From: Suillus spraguei
Lineage: Eukaryota; Basidiomycota; Agaricomycetes; Boletales; Suillaceae
Length of the DNA: 64,000 bases
Assembly (NCBI GenBank): GCA_016800925.1
Contig: JABCPU010000071.1
Span: 157,490 to 221,489 of the forward strand
Direction: 5' to 3'
Made by a program: the position numbers and the translations under genes. Positions 21,054 through 31,398 of this stretch are shown here, in pieces. The notes below the pieces were generated by a model. The model did no database searches, had not been told where the DNA came from, and worked only from the letters and a program-made list of their open reading frames with translations. The number at the start of each line of letters is the position of its first letter. The stretch's first letter is position 1.

Positions 21054-22519
21054 ACATCTCTGTTGTCGTTGTAGATGGGGTTGTAGTTGTCATAATTAGC
21101 AACGTCTTCATCAGCAGCACTTCCTCCTAGCATATAAGCCGCTTCCTCCTCTGCTACAGTCCTCGCCCGTTGACCTTCCTTTTGTCGTCGACGGTTAATA
21201 AGATACTGTTCCCACCTACGCAATGCATCATAAAATCCATCGTCCTTCCAGGTAAGCGTAAACGGAGGTTCCCCACGATGCTGAGGGCAGTAAATGGACA
21301 GATGAGTAGGAGCGTGTCGCAGACAGATTTGGCATTGATAGTCGGGACAATTCTTCTGTCGATGTCTGACAATGCCACAGATTCGACATTTCATATTTTC
21401 ATCAGTGTTGGACGTGGACATGCATAATGGTGATGGTGAGATAATGGGTGTAGGACTGGTGGATCTAGCACGCTTCTTCCCTTTCTTTCGTGTCATGCAT
21501 TTTAAGGCAAAAGCATTGTCGCGTTGAAGCTGTGCCTGTTGCTTAGTGGTCAGGGTGTACGCGGATGCGGGGAGGTCGGGAGTGGTTCCACGTTCAGCAA
21601 CCACAAGGAGTTCGTTGGAGGAAGCAGGGCAGGTGATGCCGAAGTCTTTTACTAAGACCGGCGAGACGGGATCCATTGGACCAAATGACGACGGGATAGA
21701 CATGGGAGGGTGTATGTGAAGGTCGTGAAGTCGAGGACCGAGCACTACCAGCTCAGTGACAGGGATTTCTAATAGTTTTGCGGCCTCACACTGTTCTTCT
21801 GTGCAAGGTTCATATAGCCATGCGGGATGATCATGGGAGACTGTGACGGGGGGTGGTGAAGTCGGTTGTTCAATAGGGGATGGGGTTCGGGGAGAAGCAA
21901 GGTCGGCTTGCGTTTGTTGTAGATCAGTGATGGCTTCCTTGACTAAGTTTCTGGCTGCTCTGGTTTCAGCGACGGATTGTTGGATAGTTTCGACAACTGC
22001 GTTGGTGAGTTGCCCGATCTCTTGGACAGAAGTGCATAAGCCAGTAAGGGTGCAAACACTAGAATACACACGCGAAGAAGCGGGTGCTGGAATAGGAAGT
22101 GGCGTATCTTCCTGCGGAGAGGGAGGTCGAGCAACGCCTGCTCGACGTTCGGCAACGATGTGAATAGCTTCTTCAACATCGCTCTTAAAAGAATTGGGAA
22201 ACAGCAACATAGCGTAAGCACGAATGCATTTTTGAAGATGAAGGAGGCGGTGGCGGTGCGTGACTTCTGTGATATCTTTGGCGGTGACTTCGATAAGGGC
22301 TGCGGTACAAATGATGTTGACAAGGAGTAAAGCGGGGAAAGCGCCTCTTTCAGTGAGGATTCTTTCGATTTCAAGGGCGTGTCCTTCACAGAGAAGGGCG
22401 GCTTCAATGTAGGAGATGTTGTCGATTTCAGTGGTAAGGGTTCCATAGTTTTCTGCTTCGGAGTCATAGTCATTGTTGGCAACAGTGACGGGGGTGATGT
22501 ATGCAGTGGGGAAAGACAT
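21050..22519 (-). CDS. ORF3 of gypsy B: double zinc-knuckle protein, intact
   Basis: 489 codons, no interruption, starting MSFPTAYITPVTVANN like copy A. It has a helical N-terminal half, a Ser/Pro-rich linker, then a basic stretch KKGKKRARS and knuckles CRICGIVRHRQKNC and CQICLRHAPTHLSIYC at about residues 375-410. The first knuckle has R in place of the usual G before H. The conserved tail FTLTWKDDGFYDALRRWEQY is followed by an acidic end. It begins about 55 bp after the pol stop, in its own frame, so it would need internal initiation, splicing or a separate transcript. No signal peptide or membrane helix is visible. Function is unknown; its survival as an open frame while gag and pol in this copy carry stops is notable but could be chance. 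Confidence 0.85.
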   Translation of the reverse strand: MSFPTAYITPVTVANNDYDSEAENYGTLTTEIDNISYIEAALLCEGHALEIERILTERGAFPALLLVNIICTAALIEVTAKDITEVTHRHRLLHLQKCIRAYAMLLFPNSFKSDVEEAIHIVAERRAGVARPPSPQEDTPLPIPAPASSRVYSSVCTLTGLCTSVQEIGQLTNAVVETIQQSVAETRAARNLVKEAITDLQQTQADLASPRTPSPIEQPTSPPPVTVSHDHPAWLYEPCTEEQCEAAKLLEIPVTELVVLGPRLHDLHIHPPMSIPSSFGPMDPVSPVLVKDFGITCPASSNELLVVAERGTTPDLPASAYTLTTKQQAQLQRDNAFALKCMTRKKGKKRARSTSPTPIISPSPLCMSTSNTDENMKCRICGIVRHRQKNCPDYQCQICLRHAPTHLSIYCPQHRGEPPFTLTWKDDGFYDALRRWEQYLINRRRQKEGQRARTVAEEEAAYMLGGSAADEDVANYDNYNPIYNDNRDV

Positions 22520-24867
22520 TTAGAGCGATTGTAGTTGATCAAGTGCTAGTGCGAGTTGATTGACTGAAGGATAATCAGAGGGCGTGTTGTTTCTTATAAG
22601 CATTCAAGATTCGAGCGGAGTTCTTCAAGTTCTTTTCGGGGAGCCATTCGTTATCTCCCGATGAGTATCCTTTCCAGGAAATGAGATAGCGTCGGCGAGT
22701 ACCGGTTCCTTTGTGAGAAAGAATTGCTTCTATTTCATATTCTTCTTCTTCTTCAATGATGTCAGGTGGTGGTTCAGAGAAGTTCGGACCATGTACGTCC
22801 GTTTCGCTATAGGACAATAAGACAGAAGCATGGAACGTAGGATTAATTTTCCACTGCGGAGGGAGTTTGAGTGTGAACGTGATAGGTGATAAGACATCGA
22901 TGATCGGGAAAGGTCCATATCGCTTTGGCGCAAGTTTCCTTGATGGGAGTTTGAGTCTAAGATTGGCAGCAGATAGCCAAACCTTATCTCCGATCTTCCA
23001 CGGAATGTACTTATCTCCTCGGGATCATTTGGCCATTGTTTGCATTGCAATGTCATGGCAGGCGATTGCTTCTTCTCTTATCTTCTGCAGGGATTGTACT
23101 CGATCTTCTGCTGCGGGGACCGATGAATTGGGGATAAGGTGAGGGATAGCGCGTGGTTCGTATCCCATCATCAGATAGAAGGGTGATGCATTCCTTGCAT
23201 CATGTTTTCGGTGATTGTGGACGAATTCGGCGATTGGCAGATGTTCTACCCAATCTTCGGGATTGTTGCGGCAATAAATGCGTAGGTATGTTTCTAGTTC
23301 TTGATTAAGCCTTTCCGTTTGACCATCAGTCTGGGGGTGATAGGCTGTAGATGGAGCGATGATGTAATCGAGGAGTCGGGCAAGCTCTTTAGAGAAGCAT
23401 GATAGGAACTGCGGACCTCGATCCGAGATAACTTTGTCATGGAGTCCAAATCGTCGGAAAACATGTTTCAAGAATAGCTTAGCGATCCCTTCGGAAGTGA
23501 TGGTCTTTAGACAAGGGATAATAATTACCCCCTTCGTAAGGCCATGGTCTACCACGACCATAATACTGTCAAAGCCTCCAGAGACAGGGAGGTCAGTGAT
23601 CAGATCAACAGAGACCTGGGAAAAAGGTCGAGTCGCAGACGAGGGAATCGGGGTAAGCGGGGGCCGGACTGGGTGAGTATCCGCTTTCATTTGCTGACAA
23701 AGGGCGCATCCTTCTACGTATTTCCGAATATAAGACCCCATAGCGGGCCACCAGGCTTCCCGTTTAACGAGTTCTTCAGTTTTGAATCTACCGGGATGTC
23801 CCGCGGTAGGATGATCATGATACCTTTTCAGGATATCGGGACGATGTGCCGGTGGAATGTAGGCACGATTCTTAAAGTAGAGGACACTCTCCTCAATTTT
23901 CCAGTCAGAGAGTGCAGACTTCATAGGGGGAAGGCACACGCCATCGAGGGCGTCAGATGCTGTTTTAAAAACAGGGTCGTCAAGGGGGTCAGAGGATGAT
24001 AACACATCCTTCAGGTCGGTGTCAATAAGACGAACGAATAGAGCGTTAGGGAGAAGGGTCTGGTCCTCGTTATCATCCTTACCGGTGTCGTAGTCGGGTC
24101 GGCGAGAGAGTGCATCAGGTATTGCCAATTTAGTACCTGCAACGTGATGCAGTTCGACGTCGTAAATGGACAGAATCAATTGCCAACGTGCTTGGCGACG
24201 GGTAAGCTTCTGCGCACTTCTAAAGTACAGAAGGTTCTTGTGGTCGGTGAATACCAGGACGGGGTGAGGGTTCCCTTCGAGATAATGATGCCATTCATTC
24301 AATGCCCGGATTACGGCAAGAAGTTCCCGATCGAAGATCTGATAATTGCGTTCTGCAGGGTTCAAGGACTGTGAGAGATATGCACATGGGTGATAAACGC
24401 CATTTTCATCAGTCTGCAAGAGAACTCCGCCAGTTGCTACAAGCGAAGCGTCGGTAGCAATAGCAAATTGTTGGGAGGGATCAGGGTTACGGAGTACTGG
24501 TTGCGAGGTGAAGCGTCATTTCAGTTCTTCGAAGGTGTCCATACATTTGGTTGACCAATCAAAGGCCTTATCTTTCTTTGTTAAATCGATAAGAGGTCGG
24601 GCGATGTCAGAATAGTGGGAAATGAACGTGCAGTAGAAGTTGCAAAAGCCGAGGAATGACTGAACATCTTTTACAGATTTTGGAACTGGCCATTCGGAGA
24701 TTCCCTTTGTCTTGGCAGTGTCCATAGCAACTTGTCCGGGGCGAATTATCATTCCAAGATATTCCACTTCTTCTGCATCAAAGGTACATTTTTCCGGTTT
24801 CAAGAACAGATGTTCTTTTCGTATTTTCATCAAAACCCGTCTTGTCCGTTCACGATGTTCTTCCATA

Positions 24868-25078
24868 CAGTGGCTCAAAAAACTGTCCGCATGTTTTGAC
24901 ATTTTTCACTATCTATGATATTGTGTGAGAATGAACAAATTCCTCAAGGACATACTTATACCACATTGTAGTATGGCTTCAGGGCTTTTATTTGAGCCCT
25001 ACACCGTGGGAATCGGCGGAGATATGGTGGAGATATAAGGCTTATAAAATGATGACTCATGTGGACAGTTTTTTGAGT
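24868..25078 (+). repeat. Left terminal inverted repeat of the Tc1-type element
   Basis: About 211 bp, pairing with 26274-26484 with roughly 16 differences, mostly transitions. It starts and ends with inverted copies of CTCAAAAAACTGTCCGCATG (24874-24893 and, inverted, 25058-25077). Confidence 0.9.
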
Positions 25079-25227
25079 GTATATTAAAACTATATAAATC
25101 ATTATTTATGACACCATAAAAATCATGCCACTATTATATAAATTATAAAATGGTGTCATTATGTTATTTTATGACTATATCTAACTATATAAACCAGAAT
25201 ATCTCATGTATCATAGTCATAATCACC

Positions 25228-26244
25228 ATGAAAGCCATCTCCTCTGCTCAAAGAGATAATATCCTCTCTCTGTCTTATGCTGGCCTCTCTGCTCGCCAAA
25301 TTTCCTCTAGAACTGGAGTATGCAAGTCCACTGTGGCCAAGTTCATCAAAGAAAGCCACCCAGACAAGGAAAACTCTTGTGGAGGACGTCCATCCAAGCT
25401 TACCTCTACTGACAAAAGGGCTATTATCCAACATATCACTACAGGAAAGGCTGATAATGCTGTCCAAGCCACCCATTATATCAATTCCACCATCACTACC
25501 CCTGTCTCTTCACAAACTGTGAGGAATGTTCTCAAGGCAGCTCATCTCAAGGCAGTAACAAAGAAGAAAAAGCCTCTTCTCTCCATCAAACATAGGCAGA
25601 GAAGACTAGCCTTTGCCTTAGCTCATCAACACTGGACTGTAGAGGACTGGAAGCATGTTATATGGTCAGATGAGACCAAAATCAATAGGATTGGGTCAGA
25701 TGGGAAGGTGTATGTATGGAAAAAGAAGGGAGATGGCCTAACAGACAGAGAGGTTAATGGGACTGTCAAGTTTGGAGGAGGTTCTTTAATGGTATGGGGC
25801 TGTATGGGATGGAATGGTGTGGGAATGCTTGCTGAGGTTGAGGGGAAGATGAATGCTGAGCAGTATGTGGACATTTTAAATGACCACTTGCTGCCTAGCT
25901 TGGCAGAATCAGGGATTGATGAAGAAGATATCATTTTCCAACAGGATAATGATCCCAAGCACACATCCAGAAGAGCTAGGGAATGGTTTGAAGAACATAA
26001 CATCAATGTTCTTGACTGGCCAGCACAGTCTCCTGATGTCAATGTCATTGAACATCTCTGGGGAACACTCAAGAAAAAGCTTCAAGCCTATGAAAACCCC
26101 CCTAAAGGAGTATGGGAGCTTTGGGAGAGAGTAGCAGTGGAATGGGGGAAGATCACAGCTGAGGATTGCCAGAAATTAATTGAGAGTATGCCTAGAAGGA
26201 TAGAGGCAGTAATTAAAGCCAAGGGAGGTCATACAAAATACTAG
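25228..26244 (+). CDS. Tc1-type transposase, 338 aa
   Basis: Start chosen at MKAISSAQRDNILSLSYAG because the upstream part of the frame looks like TIR-adjacent non-coding sequence and this gives the usual Tc1 length of about 340 residues. An N-terminal helix-turn-helix (SARQISSRTGVCKSTVAKFI) and a second HTH region are followed by a GRPSKLT basic linker, then the DDE catalytic core: D in IWSDETKIN, D in FQQDNDPKHTS and E in NVIEHLWGTL. The last two acids are 34 residues apart (DD34E). No stop or frameshift is present. It cuts and pastes the element at TA sites. With intact TIRs and ORF it may still be active. Confidence 0.95.
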   Translation: MKAISSAQRDNILSLSYAGLSARQISSRTGVCKSTVAKFIKESHPDKENSCGGRPSKLTSTDKRAIIQHITTGKADNAVQATHYINSTITTPVSSQTVRNVLKAAHLKAVTKKKKPLLSIKHRQRRLAFALAHQHWTVEDWKHVIWSDETKINRIGSDGKVYVWKKKGDGLTDREVNGTVKFGGGSLMVWGCMGWNGVGMLAEVEGKMNAEQYVDILNDHLLPSLAESGIDEEDIIFQQDNDPKHTSRRAREWFEEHNINVLDWPAQSPDVNVIEHLWGTLKKKLQAYENPPKGVWELWERVAVEWGKITAEDCQKLIESMPRRIEAVIKAKGGHTKY

Positions 26245-26273
26245 AATACCTGGTTATTACTGTAAAATACTTG

Positions 26274-26484
26274 AGTCAAAAAACTGTCCGCATGAGTCAC
26301 CATTTTGTGAGCCTTGTATCTCCACCATATCTCCACCGATTCCCACGGTGTAGGGCTCAAATGAAAGCCCTGAAGCCATACTACAATGTGGTATAAGCAT
26401 GTTTTTGAGGCATTTGTTTGTTCTCACACAATATTATAGATAGTGAAAAATGCCAAAACATGCGGACAGTTTTTTGAGCCACTG
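26274..26484 (+). repeat. Right terminal inverted repeat of the Tc1-type element
   Basis: Inverse of 24868-25078. Carries TCAAAAAACTGTCCGCATG at 26276-26294 and its inverse at 26459-26478, so each TIR is bounded by two opposed copies of the same 19-20-mer. Confidence 0.9.
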
Positions 26485-28302
26485 TAGTTGTAGAGAAAAT
26501 CAGGATATCGTCCATGTAGATAACCATCCATCCTTCATTGATTTCCTGCTGGAAGGTGCGATTCATGTATGCTTGGAAAGTTGCCGGGGAATTACAAAGG
26601 CCAAAGAACATGACGTTCGGTTCAAAGAGACCGAATTCCGTAGTAAAAGCAGCTTTCCACCTATCATCAGGATGGATGCGAATATTGTTATAGCCAGACC
26701 AGATATCCATTTTCATAAAGAATTGTGCGTTGTGAAGGCGTGCGACGAGGGAAATAGGAAGCGGGAGAGGATAGGCATTCTTGACTGTCCAATCATTGAT
26801 GTAGCAATAATCTTGACAGGGACGCAATTCTCCACTCTTCTTTCCCACAAAGAAGAAACCACTGGCTTGGGGTGACTTCGATTCCGAGATGAAACCTTTC
26901 GCAACGTTTTCATCAATAAATGTTTTGATGGCAGCGCGTTCTTTTTCCGACAGTGGGTAAACCTTAGATGTGCGAGGGATAAAACCGGGTTTAGTATCGA
27001 TCTGATGATCTATACCAGGGCGTTCAGGGGGCAGTTTGTTCAGTCCGTCTTTAGCAAAGACGTCTGCAAAGTCATGCAGATAGTCCGGGACCAATTCTTC
27101 GAAGGATTTCTTTTTCTTTTCCTTTTCATCCGTGGCGAATTCCTGAGCTTTGTTACTGTATTTTGGAGGAGAAAGGGGTGTTGCAGAATAGTTGGGGAGT
27201 TGGTCGAGTCGGGAAGTTCCATCGCGTGTAAGGGGTGTGTCCATGGATACTTCTTCTATAATTCTCATGCTAACCCCATCGGTGTCATATTCCACAAGAA
27301 ATTCTCCATCTCCAAGTTCATAGGAGGAAATTTCACGTACTTCTGGCGCATGCCAGACATCTTGCATTGTGTTGAATTGGTCATCATCCTCTGTTGGGAT
27401 CAACGAGGGCACGGGTTCTTCTTCATCGGGGATTTCTTCAATTGAAGCTGAAGGAGTATTTTGAAGAGTTTTTGGAGGGACGTAGAATTTGGATAGTTTC
27501 GGTACATTGGTATCTCGTCCGGGGATCTCTTCTTCTGCTTTTCTTTTTCCATACTTCTGTTGCTCTATTGGCCATTGCTCAATAGGCTCTTGTCCGAGTC
27601 GATACTCGGGTTCAGATTCATTCTTGCGCTTTTCTGCGCGGGGAATCGGTGATACTGGTCGTGGCAATTGTACACGGGGAGCAGGGTCTGTAGTACATGG
27701 CATTTGTATTTCCGGTTCGGGTTCTTTAGGAATAGGAATCGTGAGGGATCTCGGAAGCTGAGAGTGTTGCCATCTCTTAGGGTGGTGATTGAAGAGCAGG
27801 GGTAATCCGTTCTCCTTCCGATCGCTGTCCAAATCGATTTCTATTTCATCTGATTTTGTTGTCCGAGGGAGGACTAGTGTTTCAGCGGCCCAATCTATAC
27901 TTGGGTTCATTGCACATAACCACGGAATCCCTAGAAGGATTTGATCTCTTCTTCCTAGTTTGGTGATATTGAATTTCCCATACATGGTTCGTTCATCGAT
28001 TTTGACCACTAGCATGCAATAGTGCGTGATCGGTCCTCCTTTAATAAGAGTTCCATCTGCTGTAGTAACTCGAAATGGTGTCTTGAGTTTTCGTCGTGTG
28101 ATTTGATGGAGTTTCACAAGCTCTTCAGAGATGAATGTTCCTGCCGCTCCTGAATCAATGACGGCGGTGGTGTCGACAGATTTCAAGCGAGTACGCGAGT
28201 GAAGGGTGATAGGGACACGAAGTTCTTTTCTTTCACCCACAGCGCGTACAAGTCTTAGTAATACATTGGGAGAAACATATGTCGAGTCTTTGTTTCTCCA
28301 AG

Positions 28303-29139
28303 TCAAAAATCCACGACGATCCATCTGACAGTTTCCTCATCATCTTCTTCTTCTTTGACTTCAGTTTGTCGAAGCGGGGTTTTCTTCTTTCTGTCAGGAC
28401 AGTTATGAATACGATGTCCTGTCTTCTTGCATCCGAAGCATTGTCCCTTCTTCATGCATTCGGATCTCTCTGTGTCGGAGATTCGATCTACGACCATTGC
28501 ATTGGAATCACGGTTTGGTGTGTAACGTGCATTTCCATAGTTCTTTTTCTTCTGTTGTGGAGCATGACGTGTCCTCATGGCTTGAAGGCGATGATAGGAA
28601 TTGTCAATGGAAACGCATTGCAGCACAACGTCTCGAAATACTTCTGAGACGTCCCCTAGTGCGAAAAGCTTGGTAAGGATGCCCCAACTCAGGCCATCTT
28701 GGAAGAATTGGATCTTTGTTGCATTATCGGTGATATGAGCCTTGGCTGCAAGTGCCTCAAAATCAGTGATGTAAGTGTGAAGATCTCCACTTCCTTGTTT
28801 GAGATCTCTGAGTTTCGTGAGTGCAGTTCCTCTGGTATCCACTGGCTCGAAGGCTTCTTTGAAGCTTTTCATAAAATCCACCATTGTCCCATAACCAACT
28901 TTTTGTCCAGAGGTGTCGGTTGATTGAGCATGGTCAAGGAATTGTTCTTTCCAAGATTTGGCATTCTTCTCGGTCATGAAGGATGTTATGAAAATGATCT
29001 TTTGCTTGTCGGTGGTATAAAGCTTTTCGTTGATGTCAAAGTGCAAGTTGCACGACTGGATAAACTCGTGAGAGTTATCGCGATCTCCATCAAAACCTTA
29101 TGGTTGACCGATCTTGTATTCAAATTCTTTGGTCACCAT
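28303..29139 (-). pseudogene. gag: Gag of gypsy B (one premature stop near the start)
   Basis: Starts MVTKEFEYKIGQP, then a TAA where copy A reads a threonine codon, after which the frame is open to its natural end at 28303. Contains the capsid-like helices and the zinc knuckle CFGCKKTGHRIHNC, then an acidic tail (VKEEEDDEETVR). Its last 22 nt overlap the start of pol in the -1 frame, so pol could be made by -1 frameshifting or by restart at its own ATG. Confidence 0.85.
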
Positions 29140-29324
29140 GTTTGATGATTCGTCTGGTGAGTTATACTTTCTCAGTGCCTACACGCGCTGTCTTGCTGTC
29201 CGTTAGGGCTTGTCTTCTGTCAGAGGGCTTCTCTTGACAATCGGTTTAGCATACGCGTACACTAATCTGCTTATCTAAGCAATCAGGGTTCGGGGTCGAA
29301 GACTGGATAGTCGACGATCAGATA

Positions 29325-29337
29325 GACTTTAATCTTT
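29325..29337 (-). other. Self-complementary primer site of gypsy B
   Basis: Minus strand AAAGATTAAAGTC directly after the 5' LTR, identical to A over 13 nt although the following bases differ. Complementary over 11 nt to ACTTTAATCTT in the LTR (29610-29600), 32 nt after the first base of the TATA-like TATTTAAG (29642-29635). Confidence 0.7.
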
Positions 29338-29812
29338 TGTTACAAACTGGGGTGGCGTCACCAGTGACAGTGAAGAGACACAGGCGGTCTGCTGGGAGGT
29401 TCTTACAATGTCCAAAAGAGGACAAGGTGAAAGTACAAGGAACGCGTTCCGAGTACGATCAAGGGTCTGGCCTCAAGGACAAGTCCGAGAGGTTCTTCGA
29501 GAATAGAGACTAAGGCTAAGGAGTGCTTAGACTTAGAGACGATTCAAGGACGACTTAGGTTGGAGACCTAAGCAAAGGAGATTCCAGGTAAAACCCAGTA
29601 AGATTAAAGTAAGGAATCTACTACAAGTACACTGCTTAAATAGGCCAATATGTGCGCACAGACCAAGAGAGGCGTGGGAAAGTAAGTGCGTATCCAAATA
29701 AGGAAGGCAACTATAGTACAGATGCGTTGAGCATATGAGTCAGAGTCATGTGACATGATATACAAGTAAGGAAACAAAGAGAAAATGAATAGGGGTACGT
29801 ACAACTGTAACA
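29338..29812 (-). repeat. 5' LTR of gypsy B
   Basis: 475 bp, TGTTACAAAC...ACTGTAACA, next to the primer site. Relative to its partner it lacks 2 bp (TG) between the TATA box and the transcript start region. Confidence 0.95.
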
Positions 29813-31335
29813 ATCATACAAATTGTCATTAAGATAGAACATACTGAGGGAATGTAGGCCACATGGTGACATGCAGATGATGTTGGCTTCCCTTGTGTAT
29901 ACTTGGACTGGTTGCCAGTACATGTAGAATGGCCACAGTGAAGCATCTCCAAAACTCGCAAGATGAGTCACATCTGACCATATCATGAGAGGTGCCAGTA
30001 TATGTTCGAGATCATTGTCTGCTTCACAGGGAATAGCATTGATCTCAGCATAGGCGTCAAGCATCATAGGAGAGGAGTAAGCTTCAGAAAGACTTGGACA
30101 GTTTTTGTGTCGGAGACCTTCCAGTACTCTGTATAGGGCGTCATGTAGAAGGTTTTCGAAATGTTGTCCTCAAATGTCGAGCAGATGATTGATGTGAGTG
30201 AGCAGTGATAGATGCCTGGCACCTCGAGTTCTGGTGCATGTTTCTCAGATGGCCATGTCTGGTGTTCTTTTGGGAGGCATATTTTGACTGTTGACTGACA
30301 CCAGCCAAATTCTTCTCACAGCGGATTTGTTTTGTCTTGCAGGTATGCATCCATTAGTTTGGACTCACGAGCACAATTGAAGCCAGGGACATCCTCCAAT
30401 GCGAAGTTTGGATGCCGATAAGCGAGCTAGTCAGTTAACTTCGGCATCAGACTTCTCATTGGTTCCTGTATAGCGCCAAGTCATCAGCAATCCACACGTT
30501 GGATTGGTAAATGGATCAAAAATATGATCATTATCCACATCAGGAGGAGTGAATCCTGTAGTGGCATGCATGCTGGATGACTCTGTCACCTGTTCTCCTT
30601 CCAGCGTTGGTGCGTCTGTGTGATTGATGAGAGATGAGTCATTGGGGGGAATAAATGTGGGGCGTGTTGGGTAGATTCGATATAGTCCCATAGAATCGGG
30701 CTCTGTCTCAAATGACTCAGCCAATGGTTGGTTGATAGAAGGCAAACCTTTGTCAGAAGGCTGCAATAGAAGTCGTGGAGGAGATGGGAGATGTATGGGC
30801 TGCTTTGGCATGTGTGCCAGGGGTATATCTGAGCCAGGAAGGTAGTCGACAAACTGTCGAGGCATGCAGATAGCACGCCCCAAACATTTTGAAACAACAG
30901 GTGGGGATGGGGTAGGTGGAAGTGTTTGGCCTGCAACAGGTGCATCCTAAAAGAAATTACTATGGATACACATAAATAACTAAATATGAACTTACATCGT
31001 CAAATGGAGGTGCCTGACCTGAAGGCCCTGCAAGAGGTACATCCTGAAAAAAAGTAATATGAATACAGGCACATAGTAGTTAAAAACCAACTTACATCAT
31101 CAAACGGAATGTCCTGATCAAGGTCAACATAGCCAAGTTCTTGCTCATTGAGGGTAGCTAAATGAGCCTTCTTATCACGAAGCTTGTTTGTCACTCATGA
31201 TTTCCGCTTTTTCTCCTGTTTTTCACGAATCAAGTCTAAGGTGAAGGCGAGATTTTCCTTGCATTTCGAAGCATGAGCAGAAAGCTGTTTCTGTGTCTTG
31301 AAAGTTCTTTTACAAATGCAGTGGGGGAGATCCAT
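29813..31335 (-). pseudogene. Plavaka transposase, N-terminal part
   Basis: Starts MDLPHCICKRTFKTQKQLSA at 31335, a finger-like N-terminus typical of Plavaka proteins. After KRKS there is a TGA at the codon before VTNKLRDKKAHL, then two short introns (near 31080 and 30980) and a Pro-rich linker. The block FETEPDSMGLYRIYPTRPTF (about 30690) is characteristic, followed by WSDVTHLASFGDASLWPFY (about 29960). A frameshift follows, because the expected KYTQGKPTSSACHHVAYIPS is in another frame. The segment ends at the target duplication of gypsy B, and the sequence resumes at 20539. Confidence 0.75.
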
Positions 31336-31398
31336 GTGGTAGTAGTGAAAGTCTGCAGTGAAAGTTGAGAATATAAAGGCCAAGGAATTAATGCACAT

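Larger units (their letters stand above)
24868..26484 (+). mobile_element. Tc1/mariner transposon, apparently intact
   Basis: 1617 bp, begins CAGTGGCTC and ends GAGCCACTG, flanked by TA on both sides (24866-24867 and 26485-26486). Terminal inverted repeats are about 211 bp. Compared with gypsy A the interrupted RT gene rejoins with no base gained or lost once the element and one TA are removed, proving a clean insertion. Confidence 0.95.
22575..28324 (-). pseudogene. pol: Pol polyprotein of gypsy B, interrupted by the Tc1-type element
   Basis: Starts MDRRGFLTWRNKDS at 28324; protease DSGAAGTFI; RT with PCQDYCYINDWTV and YMDD just before the Tc1-type insertion. The insertion site follows DDILIFSTT; on the other side the frame resumes at EEHRERTRRVLMKIRKE, so RT is cut directly after its catalytic motif. 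Further on come RNase H (FAIATDAS), integrase (HHCC finger, then [25 protein letters not shown]) and the chromodomain (EYEIEAILSHKG ... WKGYSSGDNEWLPE) ending at the TGA at 22575. Apart from the insertion there are two in-frame TGA codons (about 24517 and 23026), both at positions where copy A has CGA. Confidence 0.9.
20540..29812 (-). mobile_element. Ty3/gypsy chromovirus B, full length, carrying a Tc1-type insertion
   Basis: 9273 bp including 1619 bp of Tc1-type element plus TA duplication. LTRs of 477 and 475 bp are flanked by a perfect target duplication ATCAT (20535-20539 and 29813-29817). Same gene order as A, but clearly a different subfamily copy. LTRs differ at about eight substitutions and a 2-bp indel. 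Confidence 0.95.
10085..31398 (-). mobile_element. Plavaka-type DNA transposon, split in three by two gypsy insertions
   Basis: Three minus-strand segments (29813-31398, 19677-20539, 10085-12048) code consecutive parts of one transposase of the Plavaka type, which is widespread in Agaricomycetes. The junctions are exact. Removing gypsy B (duplication ATCAT) joins the first two segments, and removing gypsy A (duplication ACCGC) joins the last two. Without the insertions the coding unit is about 4.4 kb. Terminal inverted repeats were not found by eye, so the outer limits given are those of recognisable coding sequence. Confidence 0.75.
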
